Of a stretch of 58,989 nucleotides of DNA, positions 9,016-16,967 are shown one piece after another. The DNA is from an uncultured Lachnospiraceae bacterium (GTDB taxonomy: Bacteria; Bacillota; Clostridia; Lachnospirales; Lachnospiraceae): contig ONEJ01000039.1 of assembly GCA_900316805.1 (NCBI GenBank), forward strand, positions 1-58,989. Reading direction: 5' to 3'. Within the stretch, counting starts at the first letter, position 1, and each line of letters begins with the position of its first letter. The notes beneath the pieces are model-generated. The model made no database searches. It was not told the origin of the DNA and saw only the letters and a list, made by a program, of their open reading frames with translations. Position numbers and translations under genes: made by a program.

Positions 9016-9741
9016 ATGAAGACGTATTCCATAACGGATACAGGCGTCATGCGGGAAATGAACCAGGATTACTTTTTCGCATCGGATGAACCCGTTGGGA
9101 ATCTCCCGAATTTATACATTGTTGCCGATGGTATGGGTGGTCATAAGGCCGGGGATTATGCATCCCGCTATACGACCCAGCGTATCGTGGCATCCGTGTC
9201 CAGAAATCCGGAAGAGGAACCAGTTACAATTTTAAATGAAGCGATTGAGGTTGCAAACCGGCTTCTGATTGAGGAGGCCATGGAGGATGAGACCAAGCGT
9301 GGTATGGGAACCACGGTGGTTGCAGCCACTATTATTGACGGGAAGCTGTATGTGGCAAATGTCGGGGACAGCAGACTGTATCTTGTAGGAAGAGAAATGC
9401 GTCAGATTACAAGAGATCATTCTCTGGTAGCGGAGATGGTCCGAATCGGTGAGATGAGAGCCGCGGAGGCCAAGGCGCATCCGGACAAGAATATCATTAC
9501 CCGTGCAATCGGTGCATCAGAGCATGTGGAGGCAGATTTCTTTGAGGTGGATCTGACACCGGAGGATCGCATTCTGCTCTGTACGGACGGATTGACGAAT
9601 ATGGTGGATGATTCCGTGATCCGGGAGATTGTGACGGAGGATGCTCCAATCGAAGAACGGGTGGAGAAGCTGGTGAATGCAGCGAACCGCGCGGGAGGCA
9701 AGGATAATATTACGGTAATGATCATAGAGTCATTTTCATAA
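9016..9741 (+). CDS. prpC: PP2C-type serine/threonine phosphatase PrpC (Stp)
   Basis: Dephosphorylates the partner PASTA kinase and its substrates. The 241-residue protein carries the PPM metal-binding motifs in order: VREMNQDYF-like opening (here MREMNQDYF, near residue 14), VADGMGGHKAGD (near 36), GTTVVAA (near 98), NVGDSRLYL (near 115), and CTDGLTNMV plus GGKDNITVM near the C-terminus, which supply the Asp ligands for two metal ions. No membrane segment is present, so it is cytosolic. GAAAGGA lies before ATG 9016. The gene is 12 bases upstream of prkC, the standard Firmicutes arrangement. Confidence 0.96.
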   Translation: MKTYSITDTGVMREMNQDYFFASDEPVGNLPNLYIVADGMGGHKAGDYASRYTTQRIVASVSRNPEEEPVTILNEAIEVANRLLIEEAMEDETKRGMGTTVVAATIIDGKLYVANVGDSRLYLVGREMRQITRDHSLVAEMVRIGEMRAAEAKAHPDKNIITRAIGASEHVEADFFEVDLTPEDRILLCTDGLTNMVDDSVIREIVTEDAPIEERVEKLVNAANRAGGKDNITVMIIESFS

Positions 9742-9753
9742 TGAGGTGAAAGC

Positions 9754-11859
9754 ATGTTAACAGTTGGGACATATTTGGGCGATCGCTATGAGATTGTCAG
9801 TAAAATCGGTGCGGGCGGAATGTCCGATGTATATAAGGCCAAGGATCACATTCTTGGGCGTTTTGTTGCCATCAAGGTGTTAAAGCCGGAATTTTCCGAG
9901 GACAGGAGCTTTGTTGCAAAGTTCCGCACGGAGGCCCAGTCGGCTGCAGGGCTGGAACATCCGAATATTGTCAATATTTATGATGTAGGAAGCGAAGAGG
10001 GACTCCACTATATTGTGATGGAATATGTGGAGGGAATTACCCTTAAGACATATATTGAGAAGAAAGGGCAGTTGTCCTTTAAGGAAGCTGTCAGCATCGC
10101 CATTCAGGTGGCACGGGGCATTGAGGCTGCTCACAATAAGCAGATCACCCATCGGGATATTAAGCCACAGAATATTATTATTTCCACAGAGGGTAAAGTA
10201 AAGGTAACGGATTTCGGTATCGCCAGAGCGGCATCCTCCAATACCATCAGCTCCGATGTGATGGGCTCGGTTCATTATTCCTCCCCGGAGCAGGCCAGAA
10301 ACGGCTTTGTGGACGGAAGAAGCGATATTTACTCTCTGGGTATTGTGATGTATGAGATGGTTACCGGAAGAGTGCCCTTTGACGGGGATACTACGGTGGC
10401 AGTGGCTATCCAGCACCTGCAGGAGGAGATGACACCACCCAGCATGTATGCCAAAGAACTTCCGATCAGCTTAGAGAAGATTATTTTGAAATGTACCCAG
10501 AAGAATCCGGATCGCCGTTATCAGACCATTGGAGAGCTGTTAAATGACCTGAGAAAATCCCTTGCTCATCCGGACGAGGATTTTGTTATGATTGCTCCCC
10601 TTGTAGATAACGGAAAGACAAAGGTCATCAGTGAGGACGAATTAAAGCAGATCAAGGACCGCGGCATCAGCGGCAGCGTGGAAAACGAGCCTGTGGCGGA
10701 GAAACCCTATCCGGTCAGAAGCAATGATGGGGTGGATGAGGATGATGACGACGAGGATGATGACGATGATGAGGGATTAAATCCGAAGATGGATAAGGTG
10801 GTTACGATTCTTGGCATCGTTGTTGCGGCAGTGATTCTCATTGTCATTATTTACCTGATTGGCAGCTTTTTTGGATTGTTCCGTTTCAGCGGAAAGCAGG
10901 AGGATTCTGAACCGACACAGACGGAAAGTCAGACAGAAACCCAGACGCAGTCTGAGGAGGAGATGTTTGCAGTCAAGGATGTATACGGCAAATCCCAGGA
11001 GGAGGCACAGCAGCTTCTGGAGCAGCAGGGTCTGTATATGTTTGTTGTTGCAGAGCAGAAGTCGGATCTGCCGAAGGGAACAATTGTTGGGCAGGATCCC
11101 ACCAGCGGAACCATGGTTTCCAAGGGGACCACAGTGAATGTGATCATTGCCGGAGATCAGAATGTAGATTTCAGTAGCGATAATAATCAGGAAAATGTTA
11201 TTGTACAGGGTGTAACCGGGAAATCTGAGCAGGAAGCAGTGAGCATCCTTCAGAATTCCGGTCTTAAGGTATCTAAGAATTATGAGTATTCTGACAGTGT
11301 GGAAGCCGGAATGGTTATTTCCCAGAATCCGTCTTACGGCACCAGCGTCACGAAGGACAGTACGGTAACCCTCGTCATCAGCCAGGGAAAGAAATCGGTA
11401 AAGGTTCCTTCCGTGACCGGAAAATCAAAGAGTCAGGCAGTCTCCATGCTGGAGAAAGCAGGACTTAAGGCGCATGTCAGGGAGGAATACAGTGATTCGG
11501 TGGAAGCCGGTGTTGTCATTGGACAGTCCATTGCCGGTGAAAAGCTTGTTCCGGCAGACTCCACGGTTACCATTACCGTAAGCCTTGGTGTAGAAGAGAA
11601 GAGCTACAGCTTCAGCAAGACCTACAATGCACCGGCGAATGCGGTCAGCGTGGAATACTCTCTGGTGGGCAGCGATGGCGTAACCTATGACAGCGGGGCT
11701 ATGGATACCAGTGAGGCGATTACAGTCTCCGCCAGTGACATGGAATGTGATTCAGGTACCGTAACCATTGTCTGGACCATTGAAACCATTGATGAGGAAG
11801 GACTTTCTGATACGACTACAAAGACGGAAAGCCATGCCGTGAAGTTTCAGAAACAGTAA
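9754..11859 (+). CDS. prkC: PASTA-domain serine/threonine kinase PrkC (StkP/PknB family)
   Basis: A 701-residue transmembrane sensor kinase that responds to muropeptides or lipid II and regulates growth, wall synthesis and dormancy. The kinase domain (about 10-275) has the glycine loop GAGGMSDVY, the VAIKVLK lysine, HRDIKPQN catalytic loop near residue 132 and DFG motif. A long juxtamembrane stretch contains a striking acidic run of Asp and Glu (about 325-345). One membrane helix (about 350-370) precedes three PASTA repeats (roughly 403-466, 480-544, 546-613), each with a GKSxxEA-type opening. The last 90 residues form a non-PASTA beta-rich tail (from about 615). It is co-transcribed with prpC and rsgA; in Bacillus, RsgA (CpgA) is itself a PrkC substrate. 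Confidence 0.95.
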   Translation: MLTVGTYLGDRYEIVSKIGAGGMSDVYKAKDHILGRFVAIKVLKPEFSEDRSFVAKFRTEAQSAAGLEHPNIVNIYDVGSEEGLHYIVMEYVEGITLKTYIEKKGQLSFKEAVSIAIQVARGIEAAHNKQITHRDIKPQNIIISTEGKVKVTDFGIARAASSNTISSDVMGSVHYSSPEQARNGFVDGRSDIYSLGIVMYEMVTGRVPFDGDTTVAVAIQHLQEEMTPPSMYAKELPISLEKIILKCTQKNPDRRYQTIGELLNDLRKSLAHPDEDFVMIAPLVDNGKTKVISEDELKQIKDRGISGSVENEPVAEKPYPVRSNDGVDEDDDDEDDDDDEGLNPKMDKVVTILGIVVAAVILIVIIYLIGSFFGLFRFSGKQEDSEPTQTESQTETQTQSEEEMFAVKDVYGKSQEEAQQLLEQQGLYMFVVAEQKSDLPKGTIVGQDPTSGTMVSKGTTVNVIIAGDQNVDFSSDNNQENVIVQGVTGKSEQEAVSILQNSGLKVSKNYEYSDSVEAGMVISQNPSYGTSVTKDSTVTLVISQGKKSVKVPSVTGKSKSQAVSMLEKAGLKAHVREEYSDSVEAGVVIGQSIAGEKLVPADSTVTITVSLGVEEKSYSFSKTYNAPANAVSVEYSLVGSDGVTYDSGAMDTSEAITVSASDMECDSGTVTIVWTIETIDEEGLSDTTTKTESHAVKFQKQ

Positions 11860-11867
11860 ATAAATCC

Positions 11868-12746
11868 ATGCAGGGAAAGATCGTAAAAGGAATTTCCGGT
11901 TTCTACTACGTGCACGTAGCGGGAACCGGAATTTATGAATGTAAAGCAAAGGGAATTTTTCGTAATCAGAAAAAAAAGCCACTGGTGGGGGATGATGTAC
12001 GGATCGCAGTTTTGGATGAGAAGGAGCATACCGGAAATGTCGAGGAACTTCTTCCAAGGAAAAATGAGCTGATCCGGCCGGCAGTGGCCAATATTGATCA
12101 GGCGCTTGTGATCTTTGCAGCAGCAAAGCCCCAGCCAAACCTGAATCTTCTGGACCGTTTTTTGTGTATGATGGAATACCAGAAGGTACCGGCGGTAATC
12201 TGTTTTAACAAATGTGATCTGATCTCTGAGGAAGAGGAGGAGAGACTTGCCGCTATTTATGCAGCTGCGGGATATGAAATCCTTTTTACCAGCGTAAAAA
12301 CCGGAAAGAATACGGACAGGCTGAAGGCACTGCTGGCAGGCCGCACGACTGCCGTTGCGGGTCCCTCCGGCGTGGGAAAATCCTCTCTGGTCAATCTGAC
12401 CCAGGATCAGGTGTCCATGGAGACCGGAAGAATCAGCGAAAAGATCCAGCGGGGCAAACATACCACCAGGCATTCGGAACTGATTGCCATATCGGAAGAT
12501 ACCTATATTATGGATACTCCGGGATTCAGTTCGCTGGAGATACCGGGGCTTGAACCGGAGCAGCTTTGGATCTGCTTTCCGGAGTTTGTTCCCTATGAAC
12601 CGGAGTGCCGTTTTACTTGCTGCAGCCATATCTCGGAGCCGGGCTGTGGCGTAAAAGAGGCATTGGAGCAGGGGAAGATCAGCAGGGAACGCTATGAGCA
12701 CTATGTTCTTTTCTATGAGGAAATGAAGCAGAGACGCAGATATTAG
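11868..12746 (+). CDS. rsgA: Ribosome small-subunit-dependent GTPase RsgA
   Basis: Circularly permuted GTPase that checks late 30S assembly. The 292-residue product opens MQGKIVKGISGFYYV, the typical OB-fold start. The G4 motif FNKCD (near residue 108) comes before G1 GPSGVGKSS (near 165), which is the hallmark of circular permutation. G3 DTPGFSS follows near 215. The C-terminal zinc-binding cluster uses the cysteines and His of CRFTCCSHISEPGC (about 246-260). No clear Shine-Dalgarno precedes ATG 11868, only 8 bases after the prkC stop, so coupling to prkC translation is likely. Confidence 0.95.
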   Translation: MQGKIVKGISGFYYVHVAGTGIYECKAKGIFRNQKKKPLVGDDVRIAVLDEKEHTGNVEELLPRKNELIRPAVANIDQALVIFAAAKPQPNLNLLDRFLCMMEYQKVPAVICFNKCDLISEEEEERLAAIYAAAGYEILFTSVKTGKNTDRLKALLAGRTTAVAGPSGVGKSSLVNLTQDQVSMETGRISEKIQRGKHTTRHSELIAISEDTYIMDTPGFSSLEIPGLEPEQLWICFPEFVPYEPECRFTCCSHISEPGCGVKEALEQGKISRERYEHYVLFYEEMKQRRRY

Positions 12747-12755
12747 GAGGTACTT

Positions 12756-13421
12756 ATGAACTGTTTATCACCATCAATATTGTCAGCAGATTTTTCAAAG
12801 CTGGGAGAACAGATCCGGCTTTTGGATGAGGCTGGAGCAGATTATGTCCATATCGATGTGATGGACGGAAGCTTTGTACCAAGTATCTCCTTTGGATGTC
12901 CGGTTATCAGGTCTATTCGTTCCTGTACAGAGCGCCTGTTTGACGTGCATCTGATGATTGACGAGCCGATCCGCTATATCAGGGATTTTGCGCAGGCAGG
13001 GGCAGATCTGATCACCGTTCATGCGGAGAGCTGCAGACATCTGGACCGGACCATTGAGGAAATCAAAAGGCAGGGAGTGCTTGCGGGAGTTGCCCTGAAT
13101 CCATCCACACCGGTTGATTTAATCCGTCATATACTTCCCAAGGTAGATATGGTGCTGATCATGACAGTAAATCCGGGCTTTGGAGGCCAGGAGTTGATTC
13201 CCTACACCATCGATAAGGTAAGAGAATTAAAGCAGCTGTTGAATGACCTGTCACTAAAGACTGATATAGAGGTGGACGGAGGAATTACCCTGGCTAACGT
13301 GCGTCAGGTCCTTGAAGCCGGGGCCAATATCATTGTGGCTGGATCAGCGGTGTTCCGGGGAGATATCCGCCAGAATACAGAGAGTTTTCTGTCGGTTTTG
13401 AAAGAGAAAGAAGTGAGGTAA
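12756..13421 (+). CDS. rpe: Ribulose-phosphate 3-epimerase
   Basis: Interconverts ribulose 5-phosphate and xylulose 5-phosphate in the pentose phosphate pathway. The 221-residue TIM barrel shows every family signature: PSILSADF at the N-terminus, HIDVMDGSFVPSISFG (metal-binding His and Asp, near residue 33), DVHLMI (near 66), MTVNPGFGGQ (near 138) and EVDGGI (near 174, second metal Asp). AGGAGG lies 7 bases before ATG 12756. It follows rsgA by 9 bases and precedes thiN by 3 bases, as in many Firmicutes. Confidence 0.96.
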   Translation: MNCLSPSILSADFSKLGEQIRLLDEAGADYVHIDVMDGSFVPSISFGCPVIRSIRSCTERLFDVHLMIDEPIRYIRDFAQAGADLITVHAESCRHLDRTIEEIKRQGVLAGVALNPSTPVDLIRHILPKVDMVLIMTVNPGFGGQELIPYTIDKVRELKQLLNDLSLKTDIEVDGGITLANVRQVLEAGANIIVAGSAVFRGDIRQNTESFLSVLKEKEVR

Positions 13422-13424
13422 TTT

Positions 13425-14072
13425 ATGAAGTTTCTGATTGTGTCCGGTGGAGATACACAGGATTCTTTTGTGACAGAACTGATAAAGACCGGTGGCTTTG
13501 ATGTGCTGATGGCGGCAGATTCCGGCATGGACTGCTTTCACCGTATTCATACCAAACCGGATGTGATCGTGGGAGATTTCGACTCGGCAGAGTCAGAGGC
13601 TCTTGCCTATTTCCGGCAGTTTGAACAGATTGACCTCTGTGCCTTAAATCCGGAAAAGGACGATACGGATACAGAGTTTGCCATTCGGGAAGCCATTCGA
13701 AGAGATGCAGACGACATTACCATTGTGGGGGCAACCGGTACGAGAATAGATCATGTGCTGGGGAATATTTGTCTTCTGGGCATTGGGCTTGAGGAAAAGG
13801 TGTCCATGTGTATTTTGGATCCCCACAACCGGATCCGGATGATTGACAGTCCCCTGATTCTGAAGAAAGAGGAGCAATACGGCAGATATGTTTCACTACT
13901 TCCGTATTCGAATCAGGTCCGGGGTGTGACACTGACCGGCTTTAAATATCCCCTTTCGGATTACACCATGGGAGGATTTAATTCCCTGGGAATCAGCAAC
14001 GAAATTCAGGAAGCGGAAGCGGTGATTTCTTTCACAGAGGGGAAACTTCTGGTGATTGAATCCAAAGATTGA
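13425..14072 (+). CDS. thiN: Thiamine diphosphokinase
   Basis: Transfers pyrophosphate from ATP to thiamine to make the cofactor thiamine diphosphate. The 215-residue product shows MAADSGMD (near residue 28), VGDFDS (near 49, catalytic acidic pair), KDDTDTEFA (near 76) and GATGTRIDHVLGN (near 103), followed by the smaller C-terminal beta domain. GTGAGG precedes ATG 13425. It closes the prpC-prkC-rsgA-rpe-thiN block, and a strong terminator follows 15 bases after its stop codon. Confidence 0.93.
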   Translation: MKFLIVSGGDTQDSFVTELIKTGGFDVLMAADSGMDCFHRIHTKPDVIVGDFDSAESEALAYFRQFEQIDLCALNPEKDDTDTEFAIREAIRRDADDITIVGATGTRIDHVLGNICLLGIGLEEKVSMCILDPHNRIRMIDSPLILKKEEQYGRYVSLLPYSNQVRGVTLTGFKYPLSDYTMGGFNSLGISNEIQEAEAVISFTEGKLLVIESKD

Positions 14073-14086
14073 TTGGGTGGCAGTGT

Positions 14087-14116
14087 GAGCCGGGCAGAAC
14101 TGCCCGGCTCTTTTTG
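14087..14116 (+). terminator. Rho-independent terminator after thiN
   Basis: A 10-bp GC-rich stem (GAGCCGGGCA pairing with TGCCCGGCTC, loop GAAC) is followed by TTTTTG. It ends the prpC-to-thiN transcript just before the convergent lytic transglycosylase gene. Confidence 0.9.
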
Positions 14117-14135
14117 TCTTTGTTATGTGGGAAGT

Positions 14136-14954
14136 TTAAAGACCGTTGTAGTAGTTCAACACTTTTTTTACATAGTTCTGGGTCTCTTTAAAGGGCGGAA
14201 TGCCGCCGTATTTGTCCACGTTGCCGCAGCCGGCGTTATATCCGGCCAGAGCCAGAGAAATATCACCGTCATAGCGATCCAGATTCTGGGAAAGAACCCT
14301 GGCGCCCCCCATAATGTTGTCATGGGCGTTGTAGGCGTCCGAAATGCCCAGACTCTTAGCGGTGGAAGGCATGAGCTGCATGACACCCATGGCGCCGGCA
14401 GAACTGGTGGCTGAAGCATTGAAGCCGGATTCAGCTTTGGCGACAGCCTTTAAGAGGTTTACATCCACACCATAGGTGGCTGCAGCTTCTTTAAAATCAT
14501 CTTCCAACTCCGCAGGACAGCCCCTCACAGTCTTTGAGGAAGCGGTTGTGGAAGTGCCGGTATCTGTCGTTCCGGCAGCAGATGAACTGGAGGCAGTGTC
14601 TGAGGAATTCGCAGTGCCGGAGGCTGCACAGGCACTGGACGCAGAGTCTTTGGACGCAGTGGGTCCGGAAACTGAACCGGCAGAAGCAGTAGAAGAAATG
14701 TCAGAGCCTGCCACTGCCTGCGGCCGGAATCCCAGCAGCTTTTGGATGGCATCACCGGACACGCCCCCGGATTTGCTCTCTTCGATCATGGCATCGACCG
14801 CCATGGCCTCGCGGGCTCGCTTTTCGGCCTCGAGAATCTCGCGGAATTCGGTTTGGCTTCCGGCTGTGGCGGCAGAGGACTTCCCGGCTGCTGTGGAAGA
14901 TGAAACAGAAGCTGTTTTGGTCTCTTTTATGTATGGTAAAATCGTTACACTCAT
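14136..14954 (-). CDS. Lytic transglycosylase (SLT / goose-lysozyme-like fold)
   Basis: Cleaves the glycan strands of peptidoglycan. Of 272 residues, the C-terminal 115 form an SLT domain: catalytic Glu175 in AKAESGF, then AGAMGVMQLMPSTAK and LALAGYNAG, all standard motifs. Residues about 75-145 are a low-complexity Ser/Ala/Thr linker. The N-terminus (MSVTILPYIKETKTASV) has no obvious signal peptide, so export may use a non-Sec route or an unrecognised signal; B. subtilis CwlQ (YjbJ) is a comparable small SLT protein. AAAGGA precedes the start on the minus strand. It is transcribed divergently from lysA and converges on thiN. Confidence 0.85.
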   Translation of the reverse strand: MSVTILPYIKETKTASVSSSTAAGKSSAATAGSQTEFREILEAEKRAREAMAVDAMIEESKSGGVSGDAIQKLLGFRPQAVAGSDISSTASAGSVSGPTASKDSASSACAASGTANSSDTASSSSAAGTTDTGTSTTASSKTVRGCPAELEDDFKEAAATYGVDVNLLKAVAKAESGFNASATSSAGAMGVMQLMPSTAKSLGISDAYNAHDNIMGGARVLSQNLDRYDGDISLALAGYNAGCGNVDKYGGIPPFKETQNYVKKVLNYYNGL

Positions 14955-15034
14955 AAAACCCCGTCCTTTATCCTGTAATCTGACAAAATAGTATCACAAT
15001 ACGAGGAAAAATAAAAGGAAAAGTCGAAAATTGC

Positions 15035-15063
15035 TTGAATTTGGCGGCTGATTGTTGTAGCAT
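15035..15063 (+). promoter_or_regulatory. Putative sigma-A promoter of lysA
   Basis: TTGAAT at 15035-15040 and TAGCAT at 15058-15063 are separated by 17 bases, 31 bases before the lysA start. The match is moderate. The rest of the 139-base divergent region holds no evident lysine riboswitch, for which it is too short. Confidence 0.4.
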
Positions 15064-15093
15064 AGATTTCAAAGCGTGAAAAGGAGTGACATT

Positions 15094-16362
15094 ATGGAAA
15101 AGAAACCTTTTGTAACAAAAAGCCAGATAGAAGAAATTGTAAAGACCTATCCGACACCATTTCATTTATATGATGAGAAGGGGATTCGGGAAAATGCAAA
15201 GAAGGTAAAGGAAGCCTTTGCATGGAATCCGAATTTTCGTGAATATTTTGCAGTAAAGGCAACACCGAATCCATATATTTTAAAGATTCTGCAGGAGTAT
15301 GATATGGGCTGTGACTGTTCCTCCTATACGGAACTGATGATGGCAAAGTCCTGCGGCTTTGACGGTGAGCATATCATGTTCTCATCCAATGATACCCCGG
15401 CAGAGGAATTTGCATATGCAGACAAGCTTGGAGCCATCATCAATCTGGATGATTTTACCCACATTGATTTTCTGGAGGAGACCATCGGATATATTCCGGA
15501 GACCATCAGCTGCCGTTATAATCCGGGCGGTGTTTTCGAACTGAGCAACGGTATCATGGATAATCCGGGAGATTCCAAATACGGAATGACGAAGGATCAG
15601 CTGATTGAGGCTTTCAAGATCTTAAAGAGCAAGGGCGCAAAGAAGTTTGGCGTACATGCTTTCCTAGCCAGCAACACCGTAACCAACGAGTATTATCCGA
15701 AGCTTGCCAGACAGCTTTTTGAACTGGTGGTAGAGCTGAAGGAAAAGACCGGCTGTGACATTACATTCGTCAATCTTTCCGGCGGCGTTGGTATTCCGTA
15801 TACCCCGGATAAGGAGCCGAATGATATTTCCGTGATCGGAGCAGGTGTTCATGAGGCATTTGATGAGGTTATGGTACCGGCAGGTCTTGGGGATGTGGCA
15901 ATCTACTGCGAGATGGGACGTTTTATGCTGGGACCTTACGGCTGCCTGGTAACAAAGGCGATCCATGAGAAGCATATCTATAAGGAGTATATTGGTGTGG
16001 ATGCCTGTGCGGCAAATCTCATGCGTCCTGCCATCTATGGGGCTTACCACCATATTACGGTACTGGGCAAAGAGGATGCACCTTGTGACCATGTCTATGA
16101 TGTGACCGGAAGTCTCTGTGAGAACTGCGATAAGTTTGCAGTTGACAGAAATCTGCCAAAGATCGATATGGGAGATTATCTGGTAATTCACGATACCGGA
16201 GCCCACGGCTTCTCCATGGGATACAACTACAACGGACGTCTGCGTTCCGCAGAGCTTCTGTTGAAGGAAGACGGTAGTGTACAGATGATCCGCCGTGCGG
16301 AGACCCCGGAGGATTACTTCGCAACCTTCGATTGTTTTGAAGATATTAAGATAACAGAATAA
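15094..16362 (+). CDS. lysA: Diaminopimelate decarboxylase
   Basis: PLP-dependent fold-III enzyme that converts meso-diaminopimelate to lysine, the final step of lysine synthesis. ATG 15094 follows GGAG by 7 bases. The 422-residue protein has the PLP lysine in YFAVKATPNP (Lys54), the glycine-rich phosphate loop NLSGGVGIPY near residue 231, and the substrate and dimer-interface motif GSLCENCDKF near 340, whose CEXXD pattern is typical of this family. YNYNGRLRSAELL lies near the C-terminus. It is monocistronic: its own promoter lies upstream and a strong bidirectional terminator lies downstream. Confidence 0.92.
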   Translation: MEKKPFVTKSQIEEIVKTYPTPFHLYDEKGIRENAKKVKEAFAWNPNFREYFAVKATPNPYILKILQEYDMGCDCSSYTELMMAKSCGFDGEHIMFSSNDTPAEEFAYADKLGAIINLDDFTHIDFLEETIGYIPETISCRYNPGGVFELSNGIMDNPGDSKYGMTKDQLIEAFKILKSKGAKKFGVHAFLASNTVTNEYYPKLARQLFELVVELKEKTGCDITFVNLSGGVGIPYTPDKEPNDISVIGAGVHEAFDEVMVPAGLGDVAIYCEMGRFMLGPYGCLVTKAIHEKHIYKEYIGVDACAANLMRPAIYGAYHHITVLGKEDAPCDHVYDVTGSLCENCDKFAVDRNLPKIDMGDYLVIHDTGAHGFSMGYNYNGRLRSAELLLKEDGSVQMIRRAETPEDYFATFDCFEDIKITE

Positions 16363-16422
16363 GAAGTCCCAAAAGCACGGGATAGGAAAATAACAGTGCA
16401 GCAACGAATCGGGAAATTATGA

Positions 16423-16461
16423 AAAAAACCTCAGGTTTCGAATGAAACCTGAGGTTTTTTT
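16423..16461. terminator. Bidirectional terminator between lysA and tRNA-Leu
   Basis: A perfect stem (AAACCTCAGGTTTC with GAAACCTGAGGTTT, loop GAAT) is flanked by A-runs on the left and T-runs on the right. It can therefore stop lysA transcripts on the plus strand and the tRNA transcript on the minus strand. Confidence 0.9.
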
Positions 16462-16463
16462 AA

Positions 16464-16547
16464 TGCCGGCAGTGGGACTTGAACCCACACGATGTTGCCA
16501 TCAACAGATTTTGAGTCTGCCTCGTCTGCCAATTCCGACATGCCGGC
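16464..16547 (-). tRNA. tRNA-Leu (anticodon CAA)
   Basis: The minus strand folds as a class II tRNA of 84 bases. The acceptor stem is GCCGGCA paired with TGCCGGC plus discriminator A, the D-arm contains GGAATTGGCAGAC, the anticodon loop is CTCAAAA giving CAA, the long variable arm is as expected for leucine, and the T-arm is GTGGGTTCAAGTCCCAC. CCA is not encoded. A good promoter lies just upstream on the minus strand. Confidence 0.95.
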
Positions 16548-16560
16548 ACGAACAAATATT

Positions 16561-16589
16561 ATATTAGCATAAGAATCTTGGGATTGCAA
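16561..16589 (-). promoter_or_regulatory. Promoter of tRNA-Leu
   Basis: Read on the minus strand, TTGCAA is followed after 17 bases by TAATAT, which ends 13 bases before the tRNA 5' end. This spacing suits a short stable-RNA transcript. Confidence 0.6.
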
Positions 16590-16622
16590 GTTGTTTTTTC
16601 GGATTATTTTGTGGTTTCTTAA

Positions 16623-16655
16623 TTGACAAAAGTTATCATATATGATAACTTTAAT
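16623..16655 (+). promoter_or_regulatory. Promoter with perfect 20-bp palindromic operator (XRE module)
   Basis: A consensus TTGACA lies at 16623-16628. The spacer contains a perfect 20-bp palindrome, AGTTATCATA/TATGATAACT, at 16631-16650. The likely -10 (TAACTT, 16646-16651) overlaps its right arm. A dimeric regulator bound here would block RNA polymerase, so autoregulation by the XRE protein encoded downstream is the natural reading. Confidence 0.6.
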
Positions 16656-16663
16656 AAGGAGAA

Positions 16664-16741
16664 ATGGGATGTATGTGCAGTTTCTCAGCTACAGATATCC
16701 CGATGGACGAAAACGGAGGAACAGCATATGGCGGCGGATGA
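16664..16741 (+). CDS. Possible 25-codon leader peptide before the XRE gene
   Basis: A short frame begins at ATG 16664 (or ATG 16673), after AAGGAG at 16656-16661, and ends at TGA 16739-16741, inside the XRE coding region that starts at 16728. The product contains two cysteines and a glycine-rich end. It has no recognisable family. The overlap with the XRE start could provide translational coupling, or the frame may be fortuitous. Confidence 0.25.
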   Translation: MGCMCSFSATDIPMDENGGTAYGGG

Positions 16742-16967
16742 AGCAGTGCTTAAGGATGTGGCGGGGCAGCTTCGCAGGGTTCGCAAGTCCCTTGGAATGA
16801 CCCAGGAGCTTTTGGCGGAGCGTGTCGGAACGAAGAAATCCAACATCTCCCGGCTGGAGAGCGGAAGATACAACCCAAGTCTGGAATTTCTGGTGAAGGT
16901 AGCAGATGGACTCGGGAAGAAAGTACAGGTTAAGATAGGAGAAGACAATGACAAAAAAGCTTGGTAA
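16728..16967 (+). CDS. XRE-family HTH regulator (HigA-like antitoxin type)
   Basis: A 79-residue single-domain DNA-binding protein. The start is ATG 16728, 7 bases after GGAGGA; a longer frame opens at TTG 16623, but that codon is the promoter -35 element. The helix-turn-helix is clear: LGMTQELLAERVGTKKSNIS followed by RLESGRYNPSLEFLVKVADGL, as in HigA and other XRE antitoxins. The short tail (KKVQVKIGEDNDKKAW) is charged. It overlaps the next gene by 20 bases, and its upstream region holds a perfect palindrome, both typical of autoregulated two-gene modules. A role as antitoxin is inferred from context only. Confidence 0.8.
   Translation: MAADEAVLKDVAGQLRRVRKSLGMTQELLAERVGTKKSNISRLESGRYNPSLEFLVKVADGLGKKVQVKIGEDNDKKAW

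Noticed and set aside
14476-14991. Long plus-strand open frame opposite the lytic transglycosylase linker
   Set aside because: It is the antisense of a Ser/Ala/Thr-rich low-complexity linker, which lacks stop codons by composition. It has no ribosome site and no recognisable protein content.
14955-15093. Lysine riboswitch upstream of lysA
   Set aside because: The gap is only 139 bases and shows none of the conserved L-box core; the riboswitch needs about 170 bases.
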